From Fusobacterium perfoetens ATCC 29250 (GTDB lineage Bacteria; Fusobacteriota; Fusobacteriia; Fusobacteriales; Fusobacteriaceae): 64,000 nucleotides of DNA. Every line of letters begins with the position of its first letter. Position 1 is the first letter of the stretch. The stretch lies in assembly GCF_000622245.1 (NCBI RefSeq), contig NZ_JHXW01000005.1:62001-126000 (forward strand). Direction: 5' to 3'. Made by a program: the position numbers and the translations under genes. Shown piece by piece: positions 53,529-62,865 of the stretch. The notes under the pieces are model-generated. The model was given only the letters and a program-made list of their open reading frames with translations. It was not told the origin of the DNA and did no database searches.

Positions 53529-55700
53529 TTACTTAGTAGTTCTTCTAGTTAATCCTACTCTTTGTCTTTCTTTATCAATATCTTTTACTCTAACTTTTAC
53601 TATTTGTCCAACAGATAATACTTCACTTGGGTCTTTTACAAACTTATCAGAAATTTCTGATATATGTAATAGAGCATCATTTTTTAAGCCTATATCTACA
53701 AAAGCTCCAAATTTTACAACATTTCTAACTGTTCCTTCTAACTCCATTCCAGGTTGTAAATTTTCAATATTTAATATATCAGATTTTAAAAGAGGTCTTT
53801 CAAGTTCATCTCTTGGGTCTCTTCTATCTCTTATTAATGCTTCATATATATCTTTTACAGTTTCTTTTCCATACCCTTTTTCATCAGCAAATTTTTCAAA
53901 ATTAAATGATTTTAATTTTTCTCTACTATCTTTTAAATTTTCTCTATATTCTTTTAAAGATATATTATTTACTGTTAAGATTTCTTCTGCTATTCCATAT
54001 GATTCAGGATGGATAATTGTATTGTCTAAAATATTTTCTCCATCTTCTATTATTAAAAATCCTGCCATTTGTTCATAAGCTTTATTTCCAAGCCCTTTTA
54101 CTTTTAATAAAGATTTTCTATTTTTAAAGTTTCCATTTTCTTTTCTGTATTCTACAATATTTTTAGCAATGTTTTTCTTAATTCCTGATACATGCTCAAG
54201 TAATGCCCAAGAAGCTGTATTTACATTTATTCCAACACTGTTAACAACTGAAGCAATTACTTCTTCTAAAGATTCAGCTAATCTTTTTTGGTCAACATCA
54301 TGTTGATACATTCCAACTCCTATTGATTTTGGGTCTATTTTTACAAGCTCTCCTAATGGGTCTTGTATTCTTCTAGCTATTGAAATAGCTCCTCTTACTG
54401 TAACATCTAAATCTGGAAACTCCTCATTTGCTAATTTTGAAGCTGAATATACAGAAGCTCCAGCCTCATTTGTTATTACATATTTTGCTTGTTTATTATT
54501 TTCTCTTATAGTTTTTGCTACAAAACTTTCTGTCTCCCTTGAAGCAGTTCCATTTCCTATTGAAACTATATCTATCTCATATTTATCTAAATATTTTAAT
54601 AATTTTTCACGAGATATTTCAAGTTGTTTTGGACTGTCCATTCCTTCAACTAAATGGAATACATCATTTGTTACATAGAATCCATTTTTATCTACTACTG
54701 CAACTTTACAACCTGTTCTATATCCAGGGTCTAATCCTAAAATATTTTTTTCTTTTAAAGGTGGTTGTAAAAGAAGATTTTTTAAATTTTCTTTAAATAT
54801 TCCTATAGCTTCATCTTCACTTTTCTCTGTTAAAATATTTCTTACTTCTCTTTCTATTGATGGAAGTATTAATCTATCTAAAGAATCCTTTATAATTTCT
54901 AAAAGAAATTCTTCTATCTCATAATTTTTAAATTCTTTCTTTAAAATATATTTTTCTATTCTATCTCTTACAACATCTTCAATTTTTAAAGAAACATTTA
55001 AAATTTCCTCTTTTTCTCCTCTGTTTAAAGCTAAAACTCTATGAGAAAGTATTGTTTTTATAGTTTCACTATACTCATAGTAATCTCCATAAACTTTTTT
55101 CTCATCTAATTCAGAAGCTTTTTTAGTATTTTTTGAAGTTACAATACTATCTTTTAAATAAACATTTCTTAAATATTCTCTATATTGAGCATTTTCAGAA
55201 ATTTTTTGAGCTACTATTAATTTTGCTCCTTCAATAGCTTCTTCAGAAGTTTCAACTTCTTCAGTTATATATTTTTTAGCTTCTTTTTCTACATTGTCTA
55301 CACTTTTTGCTAAATATATAAATTGAGATAAAGGTTCTAATCCTTTTTCAATAGCTATATCAGCTTTTGTTTTTCTTCTTTTTTTATAAGGTAAATATAA
55401 GTCTTCTACCTCTTGTAATTTTGTTGCTTCTAATATACTTTTCTTTAATTCATCTGTAAGTTTTCCTTGTTCTTCAATAAGATTTATAACTTCTTCTTTT
55501 CTTTTTTCAAGATTTCTAATGTAAGTTACAGACTTTAAAATATCTCCAATTTGATTTTCATCAAGATTTCCAGTTACTTCTTTTCTATATCTAGATATAA
55601 AAGGTACTGTAGAGCCTTCATCTAAAAGTTTTACTGTATTTTCTATTTGTTTTATTCCTATTTTAAGTTCTTCACTTATTATTTCAAAAATATTTTTCAT
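53529..55700 (-). CDS. tex: Tex family transcription accessory protein
   Basis: Tex is an RNA/DNA-binding factor linked to transcription. At 723 residues it has the normal size. N-terminal helical domain VKLLDEGSTVPFISRYRKEVTGNLDE (about 23-48), YqgF-type nuclease-like core (GLDPGYRTGCKVAVVDKNG, about 322-340), helix-hairpin-helix (LLKVKGLGNKAYEQMAGFLII) and C-terminal S1 domain (PGMELEGTVRNVVKFGAFVDIGLKNDALLHISEIS) are all visible. Its stop lies 16 bases before the broken kinase gene. Confidence 0.97.
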   Translation of the reverse strand: MKNIFEIISEELKIGIKQIENTVKLLDEGSTVPFISRYRKEVTGNLDENQIGDILKSVTYIRNLEKRKEEVINLIEEQGKLTDELKKSILEATKLQEVEDLYLPYKKRRKTKADIAIEKGLEPLSQFIYLAKSVDNVEKEAKKYITEEVETSEEAIEGAKLIVAQKISENAQYREYLRNVYLKDSIVTSKNTKKASELDEKKVYGDYYEYSETIKTILSHRVLALNRGEKEEILNVSLKIEDVVRDRIEKYILKKEFKNYEIEEFLLEIIKDSLDRLILPSIEREVRNILTEKSEDEAIGIFKENLKNLLLQPPLKEKNILGLDPGYRTGCKVAVVDKNGFYVTNDVFHLVEGMDSPKQLEISREKLLKYLDKYEIDIVSIGNGTASRETESFVAKTIRENNKQAKYVITNEAGASVYSASKLANEEFPDLDVTVRGAISIARRIQDPLGELVKIDPKSIGVGMYQHDVDQKRLAESLEEVIASVVNSVGINVNTASWALLEHVSGIKKNIAKNIVEYRKENGNFKNRKSLLKVKGLGNKAYEQMAGFLIIEDGENILDNTIIHPESYGIAEEILTVNNISLKEYRENLKDSREKLKSFNFEKFADEKGYGKETVKDIYEALIRDRRDPRDELERPLLKSDILNIENLQPGMELEGTVRNVVKFGAFVDIGLKNDALLHISEISDKFVKDPSEVLSVGQIVKVRVKDIDKERQRVGLTRRTTK

Positions 55701-55790
55701 CTATTCCTCCACAATATACTTTTATAAACTCTTATATTATAACATATTTTCATAGAGATTTCCATCTTATGAACACTATCTTTAATAAAA

Positions 55791-55812
55791 AAGGCAACCT
55801 TAAGGCTGCCTT
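55791..55812 (-). terminator. Terminator after rpsP
   Basis: AAGGCAACCT 55791-55800 with the following TAAGGCTGCCTT; the minus strand continues into a T6 run. Confidence 0.85.
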
Positions 55813-55837
55813 ATTCTTGTTCAAATAATTTTTTCAA

Positions 55838-56098
55838 TTATTTTTTTAATTCTTCGAATTTTGCCCAAACTCCAGCTTTAACTAATAAAGATTTTACAGT
55901 TCTTGTAGGTTGAGCTCCATTTTTTAAGAAGTTTAAGATTTCTTCTTCTTTTAATTCTACTTTAGAATCTTCTAATGGATAGTAGTTTCCTAAGTAAGCT
56001 ACTGCTTTACCATCTCTTTTTGATAAACTTTCCATTGCAGCTAATCTGTAAACTGGTCTTTTTGTGCTTCCTAATCTAGTTAATCTTAATTTTAACAT
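55838..56098 (-). CDS. rpsP: Ribosomal protein bS16
   Basis: bS16 is a component of the 30S subunit. The 86-residue protein begins MLKLRLTRLGSTKRPVYRLAAMESLSKRDGKAVAYLGNYYPL, the family signature. It follows ffh in the ylxM-ffh-rpsP order. rimM and trmD, often next in Firmicutes, are absent here. Confidence 0.98.
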   Translation of the reverse strand: MLKLRLTRLGSTKRPVYRLAAMESLSKRDGKAVAYLGNYYPLEDSKVELKEEEILNFLKNGAQPTRTVKSLLVKAGVWAKFEELKK

Positions 56099-56162
56099 TT
56101 AATCACATCTCCTTATAATTTCTATTTATTTTTATTTTATTTATTAACTTTATTGTTTACTA

Positions 56163-57515
56163 CTAAAAAAATCTTTTTCCATTTCTACCCATTGGCATTT
56201 TTGGGAATCCAGCTCCAAAATTAGGCATCTTTCCAGAGCTAAATATCTTCATCATTCCCTTCATTTGCTCAAATTGTTTTAGAAGTTTATTAACATCAGA
56301 TACATCTGTTCCACTTCCTTTTGCAATTCTAAGCTTTCTTTCAGCCTTAAGTATTTCTGGTTTCTTTCTCTCTAATTTTGTCATTGATTGGATTATAGCT
56401 TCAACTTTTTTCATTTCTTTTTCAGCAGGAGCTAAGTCTCCAATATCTCCCATTCCTGGTATCATTTTTAATATACTTCCTAATGGTCCCATTCTTTTTA
56501 TAGCTTGTAATTGTTTTAAGAAATCTTCTAAATCGAATTTTTGAGTTTTTATTTTTTCTTCTAAAGATTTCATATCATCAGCATTTATACTTTCTTGAGC
56601 TTTTTCAACTAATGATACAACATCCCCCATTCCTAAAATTCTTGAAGCTAATCTTTCAGGATGGAATAATTCTAAATCTTCAATTTTTTCTCCAACCCCT
56701 ACAAATTTTATTGGTTTTCCTACTACTGATTTTATTGAAAGTGCTGCTCCACCTCTAGTATCTCCATCAAATTTTGTAAGAATTACACCATCTATACTTA
56801 ACTTATCATTAAAGTTTTTAGCTAAATTTACAGCATCTTGTCCTATCATAGCATCTACTACTAATAATATTTCTTGAGGTCTTACAGTTTTCTTTATATC
56901 AGCTAACTCATCCATTAAAGCTTCATCAACATGTAATCTTCCTGCTGTATCTATTATCATATATGTATAATCTTGAGTTTTTGCATTTGCCCAAGCTCTT
57001 CTACAAATATCAACTGCATCTCTATTTGTTTCATCTATATAAGCTGGAACTTTTATTTGATTAGCTAATACTTCTAATTGTTTCATAGCAGCTGGTCTAT
57101 AAACGTCAGCAGCTACTAAATATGGTCTTTCTCCATCTTTTTTTAATTTATTAGCTAGTTTTGCGGCAAATGTAGTTTTTCCTGCCCCTTGAAGTCCTGC
57201 TAACATTATTACTGTAGGATTTTTTACTCCTTTAGTTAATCTTGAATTTGTTCCTCCAAGAAGTTCTACTAATTCATCATTAACTATTTTTATAAATTGT
57301 TGTCCTGGATTTACTCCAATTAAAACTTCAGTTCCAATAGCTTTTTCTTGGATTTTATTTATAAAATCTTTTACAACTTTATAGTTTACATCAGCTTCTA
57401 ATAATGACATTTTAACTTCTTTTAAAGCTTCTTTTATATTACTCTCAGTAAGTTTACTTTGCCCTCTTACTTTTTTGAAAATGCTTTGAAATCTATTTCC
57501 TAAATTTTCTAACAT
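56163..57515 (-). CDS. ffh: Signal recognition particle protein Ffh
   Basis: Ffh binds signal peptides and SRP RNA and delivers ribosomes to FtsY. At 450 residues it has a normal length. NG-domain motifs GLQGAGKTTFAAKLA (G1, about 106-120), DTAGRLHVDEALM (about 190) and TKFDGDTRGGAALS (about 247) are present. The M domain ends in a short Met/Gly/Phe-rich tail (KMPNFGAGFPKMPMGRNGKRFF). It is 9 bases downstream of ylxM. Confidence 0.98.
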   Translation of the reverse strand: MLENLGNRFQSIFKKVRGQSKLTESNIKEALKEVKMSLLEADVNYKVVKDFINKIQEKAIGTEVLIGVNPGQQFIKIVNDELVELLGGTNSRLTKGVKNPTVIMLAGLQGAGKTTFAAKLANKLKKDGERPYLVAADVYRPAAMKQLEVLANQIKVPAYIDETNRDAVDICRRAWANAKTQDYTYMIIDTAGRLHVDEALMDELADIKKTVRPQEILLVVDAMIGQDAVNLAKNFNDKLSIDGVILTKFDGDTRGGAALSIKSVVGKPIKFVGVGEKIEDLELFHPERLASRILGMGDVVSLVEKAQESINADDMKSLEEKIKTQKFDLEDFLKQLQAIKRMGPLGSILKMIPGMGDIGDLAPAEKEMKKVEAIIQSMTKLERKKPEILKAERKLRIAKGSGTDVSDVNKLLKQFEQMKGMMKIFSSGKMPNFGAGFPKMPMGRNGKRFF

Positions 57516-57524
57516 ATTTTCTCC

Positions 57525-57836
57525 CTAACTTAATTTTTTTATAATTTCATCAAGTTTTTCCATTGTAAAATTATTTTTTAATTCTAATAAATCTTTTTGA
57601 AGTTCTTTATCTCTTTCATAAAATTTTAATTTTTCTTCATAATTTTTTAAAATTTTTATTCCTCTTTTAATATTATCATAAACAGCTTGTCTACTTATTC
57701 CATAATTTTCAGCAATCTCTGTAAGTGATAAATCTTCTTCAAAATATTCTATTAAATATTTACTTTGTTTTTCTGTTAAAAGAACTTTATAATAATCTAG
57801 TAAAATACCAATTTCTATCATTTCTTTTAGTTCCAT
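57525..57836 (-). CDS. ylxM: YlxM family DNA-binding protein
   Basis: This 103-residue helix-turn-helix protein (LDYYKVLLTEKQSKYLIEYFEEDLSLTEIAENYGISRQAVYDNIKRG, about 13-58) is the usual partner gene of ffh in Firmicutes. The HTH resembles sigma region 4. YlxM is reported to bind SRP components in some bacteria. It is the first gene of the ffh operon. Confidence 0.93.
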   Translation of the reverse strand: MELKEMIEIGILLDYYKVLLTEKQSKYLIEYFEEDLSLTEIAENYGISRQAVYDNIKRGIKILKNYEEKLKFYERDKELQKDLLELKNNFTMEKLDEIIKKLS

Positions 57837-57976
57837 TTATATCACCAAGATATTATATTAGAATTTCTAAAATTTGTCAAGTATTTTTTCTTTACTTTTA
57901 TTTTTTTATAACCTCTAGAAATTTTCTAAAAAAAATCTTATAATATATTATAATTATTTTATTTTTTGGAGGTTCT

Positions 57977-58441
57977 ATGAAAAAATTATTAAATTATTTA
58001 CTTATTATTTTTACATTTATAATTTTTTCTATAATTTCTTATGGAGAAAATTATCAACAAGAGATTTTAGATATTATAAATAATGAAAGGGTTGAAAATA
58101 ATCTTTCACCATTAGAAGAAAAAGAGATTTTAAATGAAATGGCAATAAAAAAAGCTTCTTTAGTAGCTAAAGAGGGAAAACTTGACCATTATGCTGGTGG
58201 ATATTCTTCTTTAGGAGAATTTTTTAAAGAGTATGAGATTTCTTATTTGGCTATTGCTGAAAATCTAGCTAGAAATTCAAATGGACCAAAAGATGTGGCT
58301 AAAAGTTGGATTGAATCTAAAGGACATAGAGCCAACCTTTTAAATCCTCAATATACATATACAGGTATAGGAAAATTTACTGATGAAAATAATAATACCT
58401 ATTGGGTTCAATTATTTTTAAAAGAAAGAACTCAAAAATAA
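57977..58441 (+). CDS. CAP (SCP/PR-1) domain secreted protein
   Basis: This 154-residue protein has a signal peptide (MKKLLNYLLIIFTFIIFSIISYG, about 1-23) and a CAP domain: QEILDIINNERVENNLSPLEEKEILNEMAIKKASLVAKEGKLDHYAGG, then the His/Glu pair in SYLAIAENLARNSNGPKDVAKSWIESKGHRANLLNPQYTYTGIG, and WVQLFLKE. Bacterial CAP proteins are extracytoplasmic; their activity is mostly unknown. GGAGG precedes the start. It is divergent from ylxM. Confidence 0.9.
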   Translation: MKKLLNYLLIIFTFIIFSIISYGENYQQEILDIINNERVENNLSPLEEKEILNEMAIKKASLVAKEGKLDHYAGGYSSLGEFFKEYEISYLAIAENLARNSNGPKDVAKSWIESKGHRANLLNPQYTYTGIGKFTDENNNTYWVQLFLKERTQK

Positions 58442-58515
58442 AAAGAATTATTTTTGTAAATTCTCTAAAATTATTTTTAAATAATTAAAAAATATAATTT
58501 TTCTGATAATATATA

Positions 58516-58553
58516 AAAGAGAAGATATTAAAAATTTATAATATCTTCTCTTT
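58516..58553. terminator. Terminator between CAP gene and yitT
   Basis: AAAGAGAAGATATT 58516-58529 / AATATCTTCTCTTT 58540-58553, then ATTTTTA. It can act from both sides. Confidence 0.9.
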
Positions 58554-58560
58554 ATTTTTA

Positions 58561-59430
58561 TTAATTTTCTTTTAATTTTTGTAATCCATCTTCTCTTCCC
58601 CAAGCTGCTATTGTTGGTACTATATTTACAAAAGCATTTTCATCTATTTTAGTTATAAATTCCTTTATCAACATAGCTTCTCTTAAAGAACAAACTGAAA
58701 TTATTTTTTCTCTTTTTACTTTATTATATCCTCCAACTACTGTTCCTATACTATATCCTCTATGAATTGTATTTTTCATAAAGTTAGAAATTTTTACTAT
58801 TTGGTCACTAATAATTACAACTTTTACAAGAGAAGAACCAAAACCAAATAATACTGTACTTATAGTTTTACTATATATCATTTGCATTATAATTGCATAA
58901 AGAACTGCTGTTTTCCCAAATACAATTCCTGATATAAGAAGGATTGTTATATCTAAGCCTAATAAAACTTGACTTATCTCCATAAATGGAAATAATTTCT
59001 TGTGTAAAATTTTTGCAACTGTATCTGAACTTCCTTGAGAAAATCCTTTTTTTAATACTAAGCCTGTCCCCACACCCATAAATATTCCATAGTAAATACA
59101 TATAAGTAATTTTTCTGGAGTATCAGAAAGAAAATTAAATTTTATTTGATTCATTCCAATAAGAATTAATGGATAGGTAGTTGAAAGGAGAACTATTTTT
59201 TTTACCTCTCTTGTTCCTAAAAAAATCTTTGCACAAACTAAGATTAAAAGACATATACTGTAATAAATGTAAGTATAATTAAGATTAAATATCTTTCCTA
59301 AAGTTAAAGATAATCCTGTAATTCCTCCAACTGTAAGTCCATTAGGCTTTAATATACATGTTATAGAAAAGGCTTGTATTATACAACCAATATAGACTAT
59401 AATATAATCCATCCATTTTTTCTTCAACAT
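58561..59430 (-). CDS. YitT family membrane protein
   Basis: This 289-residue protein has five or six membrane segments with YitT motifs (PNGLTVGGITGLSL, GFSQGSSDTVAKILHKKL, FGKTAVLYAIIMQ) followed by the C-terminal DUF2179 domain (VKVVIISDQ, IHRGYSIGTVVGGYNKVKREKIISVCSLREA, AFVNIVPTIAAWGREDG). Function unknown. It is downstream of the epimerase gene (22-base gap) and may share its mRNA. Confidence 0.88.
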   Translation of the reverse strand: MLKKKWMDYIIVYIGCIIQAFSITCILKPNGLTVGGITGLSLTLGKIFNLNYTYIYYSICLLILVCAKIFLGTREVKKIVLLSTTYPLILIGMNQIKFNFLSDTPEKLLICIYYGIFMGVGTGLVLKKGFSQGSSDTVAKILHKKLFPFMEISQVLLGLDITILLISGIVFGKTAVLYAIIMQMIYSKTISTVLFGFGSSLVKVVIISDQIVKISNFMKNTIHRGYSIGTVVGGYNKVKREKIISVCSLREAMLIKEFITKIDENAFVNIVPTIAAWGREDGLQKLKEN

Positions 59431-59452
59431 AAATCCCTCTTTTCAAAATATT

Positions 59453-60493
59453 TTATTTTCCAAAATAATTATCTCTTAAATTTTTTAAATATTTAAAACT
59501 TTTTTCTACCCCTTCCATTTGTTTTTTAAGTAATTCTTCTAAAAGTTCATTTGAAACTTCTTGTGGATAATAATACTGACGAGGTCTCATCACATTGTAA
59601 TCATATAATGATTTTTCTACTTTAAATGCTCCCTCTCCAACTTTTTCCACTCCACCTGTTCCTGGTGTTCTTTTAAATTGAGCACAATATGGATAACACA
59701 TCTCAACATTTATTCTTGTTAAGCTTGATTTTTCCATCATAATTGCAAAAGTTTTTTCTAAATCTATATTCCCTTCTCCAGCTGGAACTCCACAAACTAC
59801 ATACCCATATTTATCACTTGGGTCTTCTATTATTATATGGTCTTTAAAATGTGTTGTTAAAGTATAAGGAGCCATATTTTCTGCTGCTTTTATAGGTTCT
59901 TCCCAAACCATCATAGAATTTCCAAAATCATAATGAAGTCCAACCCATTTAGAATTTAATTTTTTTACTACATCTACTAATTCTTCTGAAGTTTCATACT
60001 CATGATTTTCAAGTGCAAGTTTTATTCTATATTTTTGTAAAACAGGAATTAATTTTTTTATTTTTTCTATCCCTTCATCAAAAGAATTTGGGTCAAAATC
60101 ACAACGAACTTTTGCAAAATCATAAGCTCCATCTTCTCCTGACATAGCTTCTGCTTTTAATGGTTTTATAGGAATATAAGACCTTATTATTTCTGCTCCT
60201 AATTTATCAGCAACTTTTATAACTTCCACTAAATGGTCATACTCTAAATTTCTTGTATCAATCTCTACATAAAGATTATATTTATCTATTAATTCTTTTA
60301 CTTTTTTTAAATGTTCATCTGAATTTCCACCTAAAGCTCCCCAAACAGGGTCAAGATTATAATCTGGAACCACATTAATTTGTACCCCATCAAATCCCAT
60401 TTCATGAGCTTTTTCAATAAATCCAAAAATATCCATTCTTTTATTTTGAAACCATAAATGTAAGCTTTCAGTTTCTAATCCTAATTTTAACAT
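59453..60493 (-). CDS. Sugar phosphate isomerase/epimerase family protein
   Basis: This 346-residue TIM-barrel protein of the AP endonuclease 2 family has metal-ligand-bearing strands: GFDGVQINVVPDYNLDP, LALENHEYETSEELVDVVKKLNSKWVGLHYDFGNSM, THFKDHIIIEDP and NVEMCYPY. It resembles tagatose/psicose 3-epimerases and IolE-like proteins. The substrate is unknown. It lies 20 bases after the MFS gene, consistent with uptake followed by isomerisation of one sugar. Confidence 0.82.
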   Translation of the reverse strand: MLKLGLETESLHLWFQNKRMDIFGFIEKAHEMGFDGVQINVVPDYNLDPVWGALGGNSDEHLKKVKELIDKYNLYVEIDTRNLEYDHLVEVIKVADKLGAEIIRSYIPIKPLKAEAMSGEDGAYDFAKVRCDFDPNSFDEGIEKIKKLIPVLQKYRIKLALENHEYETSEELVDVVKKLNSKWVGLHYDFGNSMMVWEEPIKAAENMAPYTLTTHFKDHIIIEDPSDKYGYVVCGVPAGEGNIDLEKTFAIMMEKSSLTRINVEMCYPYCAQFKRTPGTGGVEKVGEGAFKVEKSLYDYNVMRPRQYYYPQEVSNELLEELLKKQMEGVEKSFKYLKNLRDNYFGK

Positions 60494-60513
60494 TTTTATC
60501 CTCTCCTATAAAA

Positions 60514-61788
60514 TTAATCTGTTACAACTTCATTTTGTTTTCTTTTTATCATTTTTAATAATACTGTAGTTATAACTACTCCTAAAACTGCAAATCCAAT
60601 CATTGTTGTAAATACCATTTTATACCCAGCCATTCCAGGATATTTGTCTAACATACTTCCATATAATGTGAAAGCAAACATTTGTGGACAATAACCAAAA
60701 ATACATACTATTGACATTGCTGCCCCACTTATATTTCTAGGAATTTTTATCTCATCAACTGGAGCAAAGAAAACAGCTCTCATTGAGAAAATTATAGCTC
60801 CAAATCCTAAAGTACAAGCCATTCCAACATAAACATTCATTGTTTCATGTGGTAAATTCATAAATCCAAACATTGCTACTATTGAGACTAAAAGAGCCAC
60901 TCTCATAAATTTAGTTGCTGATTTGAATTTTTTATCTGCTAACATTCCACCTACAGGTCCTCCAACCATTTTTAATCCATATTGGTTTATAATTCCATAA
61001 GCTCCAACTAAAGTTACAGGCATTCCATATATATCTTTTAAGAAGGGAATAAAATATGTAAGTCCACAATAAACTGAATATATAGAAGCAATTGTTAAAG
61101 ATACAACCCAGATTTCTGGAGTTTTTACAGCTTGCATAACTCCATTCCAAGCAACTTTGTTTTTACTTAACTCATTTCCATCTTTATCAACAGTTTCAAT
61201 TGTATCATCTTCAATAAAGAAATAAGAAATAACACCAATAGCAATTACAATTCCAGCAAAGAATAAAATTCCTCCTCTTAATGCTGCTGACCCTTTACCA
61301 AGTAAAGCAAATATTCCTAAAGCAGAAAAAGCTACTATTGTATCTACTACTCCTCTTCCAGCTTCTAAGAATCCGAAAAGTCTTCCTTGTTCTGTTTCAT
61401 CTCCTAAAAGTCTAACTGCTTTTAATAGAACTGGCCAATATACAACTTCACCAAAGAATGATAATAATCCCCATGCTAATAAAATTCCCATATATCCTGG
61501 GAAAGTAGAAATATAAATTCCTACAAGTCCTACACACACTAAAGACACTGAAATCATTATTCTTTTAGAAAATCTATCAGAAATATAAATAGAAGCAAAA
61601 TTCCCTATTGTCTGAACTAATCCATAAATAGAAAGTGCTGCTCCTATTTGTGTGTGTGATAATCCCATAAATTCTTGCATAGGAACATAAAAAGCATCTT
61701 TTAAAGATGATAATTTAAATACCGTTCCTGCTCCTATTACTAAAATTATAAATCTTAGCCATTTTTTAAATCCTGTTGTCTTTTCCAT
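60514..61788 (-). CDS. MFS transporter (sugar or sugar-phosphate type)
   Basis: This 424-residue membrane protein has 12 predicted segments. The motif DRFSKR between segments 2 and 3 (about 71-76) and the central loop EDDTIETVDKDGNELSKNK (about 194-212) fit the major facilitator family. It is co-transcribed with the epimerase gene. Promoter and direct-repeat operator sites lie upstream (61815-61912), beside a DeoR-family gene. The substrate is inferred to be a sugar from this context only. Confidence 0.86.
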   Translation of the reverse strand: MEKTTGFKKWLRFIILVIGAGTVFKLSSLKDAFYVPMQEFMGLSHTQIGAALSIYGLVQTIGNFASIYISDRFSKRIMISVSLVCVGLVGIYISTFPGYMGILLAWGLLSFFGEVVYWPVLLKAVRLLGDETEQGRLFGFLEAGRGVVDTIVAFSALGIFALLGKGSAALRGGILFFAGIVIAIGVISYFFIEDDTIETVDKDGNELSKNKVAWNGVMQAVKTPEIWVVSLTIASIYSVYCGLTYFIPFLKDIYGMPVTLVGAYGIINQYGLKMVGGPVGGMLADKKFKSATKFMRVALLVSIVAMFGFMNLPHETMNVYVGMACTLGFGAIIFSMRAVFFAPVDEIKIPRNISGAAMSIVCIFGYCPQMFAFTLYGSMLDKYPGMAGYKMVFTTMIGFAVLGVVITTVLLKMIKRKQNEVVTD

Positions 61789-61814
61789 TTGTAATCTCCT
61801 TTCCTAACTTTTAA

Positions 61815-61912
61815 TTTTTTGTTTTATTTTAATATCTTCAAAAGAATAATAACACATTTTTTTACAAAAATCAATATATTTTTTGTTATTTTGTTGTTTT
61901 TTGTTTTATTTT
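61815..61912. promoter_or_regulatory. Direct-repeat operator sites flanking the MFS promoter
   Basis: The 16-base sequence TTTTTTGTTTTATTTT occurs at 61815-61830 and again at 61897-61912, one on each side of the promoter at 61846-61874. Further TGTT repeats occur at 61884-61896. The motif resembles the TGTTTNWTTT sites of LacR-type DeoR regulators. Confidence 0.5.
61846..61874 (-). promoter_or_regulatory. Promoter of the MFS-epimerase operon
   Basis: On the minus strand, TTGATT (plus 61869-61874), 17-base spacer, TATTAT (plus 61846-61851). Confidence 0.7.
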
Positions 61913-62040
61913 TTGATTTTTACTTTGAAAAATGTTTTTTTACTTAAAAACTAGAAAATATAAATTAATTTTTTATAAAAAAATTTTCAATATCAAAAAT
62001 ATATAAAAACTTTTTATAAAATTTTATTCTACAAAAAAAT

Positions 62041-62070
62041 AGAACTATTGTTTTTCTTTACAATAGTTCT
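62041..62070 (-). terminator. Terminator after the deoR gene
   Basis: AGAACTATTGT 62041-62051 / ACAATAGTTCT 62060-62070 with T-runs on both sides; it separates deoR from the MFS operon. Confidence 0.85.
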
Positions 62071-62097
62071 ATTTTTTAATTTATATTATTTTTTTAT

Positions 62098-62865
62098 TTA
62101 TGAGTTTCTTATATCCATTCCTCTTTTTAAATATAATTTTTTTGTTTCTTCATCAAGATTAGAATCTGTTATTATAAAGTTTATATCTTCCATATTACAA
62201 ATTTTTATAAGGGAATTATTTTCTATCTTACTTGAGTCAGCTAATATTATTACTTCCTCACTTATCTCTATCATTTTTTTCTGAACTACTATCTCATCAA
62301 TAAGATAATCTGTAATTCCTCTTTTCAAAGAAATTCCTCCTACTGCTATAAAAGATTTATCTACAGTAAAATTATTTAAAAATTTTTCTGTTTGAATTCC
62401 AAGAAAAGAAAATTCTGATTTATTATATATTCCTCCAGCAAGGATTAAATTTATCCCCTTAGAATCTGCTAGTTCTTCAACTATTTTTAAGGAATTAGTT
62501 ACTACAGTAAGTACATTATATTTATCTTTTATAAGTCTAGCTATCTCTACATTAGTAGTTCCTCCATTTAAAGCTATAGTCTCTCCTTCATTTATATATC
62601 TAATAGCCATAGATGCTATTTCTTTTTTTTGGTCTTTATTTTTTGCTTCTCTAAATGAATAACTTAAATTAGAATTATTTTCCTTATCTTTTAAGATTGC
62701 TCCTCCATAAACTTTTTCAGCTATGCCTTTTTTTTCTAAAACATCTAAATCTCTTCTTACTGTTTCCAATGACACATCAAAAATAGTAACTAGATTAGAT
62801 ACTTTTACACTTCCATCTCTCTCTAAGATTTCAATTATTTTATTTTGTCTATCATTAGCCAACAT
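62098..62865 (-). CDS. DeoR/GlpR family transcriptional regulator
   Basis: This 255-residue protein has the DeoR HTH: NDRQNKIIEILERDGSVKVSNLVTIFDVSLETVRRDLDVLEKKGIAEKVYGGA (about 4-56). The sugar-phosphate-sensing domain follows: GETIALNGGTTNVEIARLI (about 93), VVTNSLKIVEELADSKGINLILAGG, SFIAVGGIS and a late IILADSSKIE. It responds to a phosphorylated sugar in known members. The repeated motif at 61815-61912 is its probable target. The gene starts inside the end of the symporter gene (11-base overlap). Confidence 0.92.
   Translation of the reverse strand: MLANDRQNKIIEILERDGSVKVSNLVTIFDVSLETVRRDLDVLEKKGIAEKVYGGAILKDKENNSNLSYSFREAKNKDQKKEIASMAIRYINEGETIALNGGTTNVEIARLIKDKYNVLTVVTNSLKIVEELADSKGINLILAGGIYNKSEFSFLGIQTEKFLNNFTVDKSFIAVGGISLKRGITDYLIDEIVVQKKMIEISEEVIILADSSKIENNSLIKICNMEDINFIITDSNLDEETKKLYLKRGMDIRNS

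Noticed and set aside
48302..57836. T-box or other riboswitch leaders for ileS, glyQ or lysS
   Set aside because: The genes are within tight runs with gaps of about 10-50 bases, leaving no room for a T-box.
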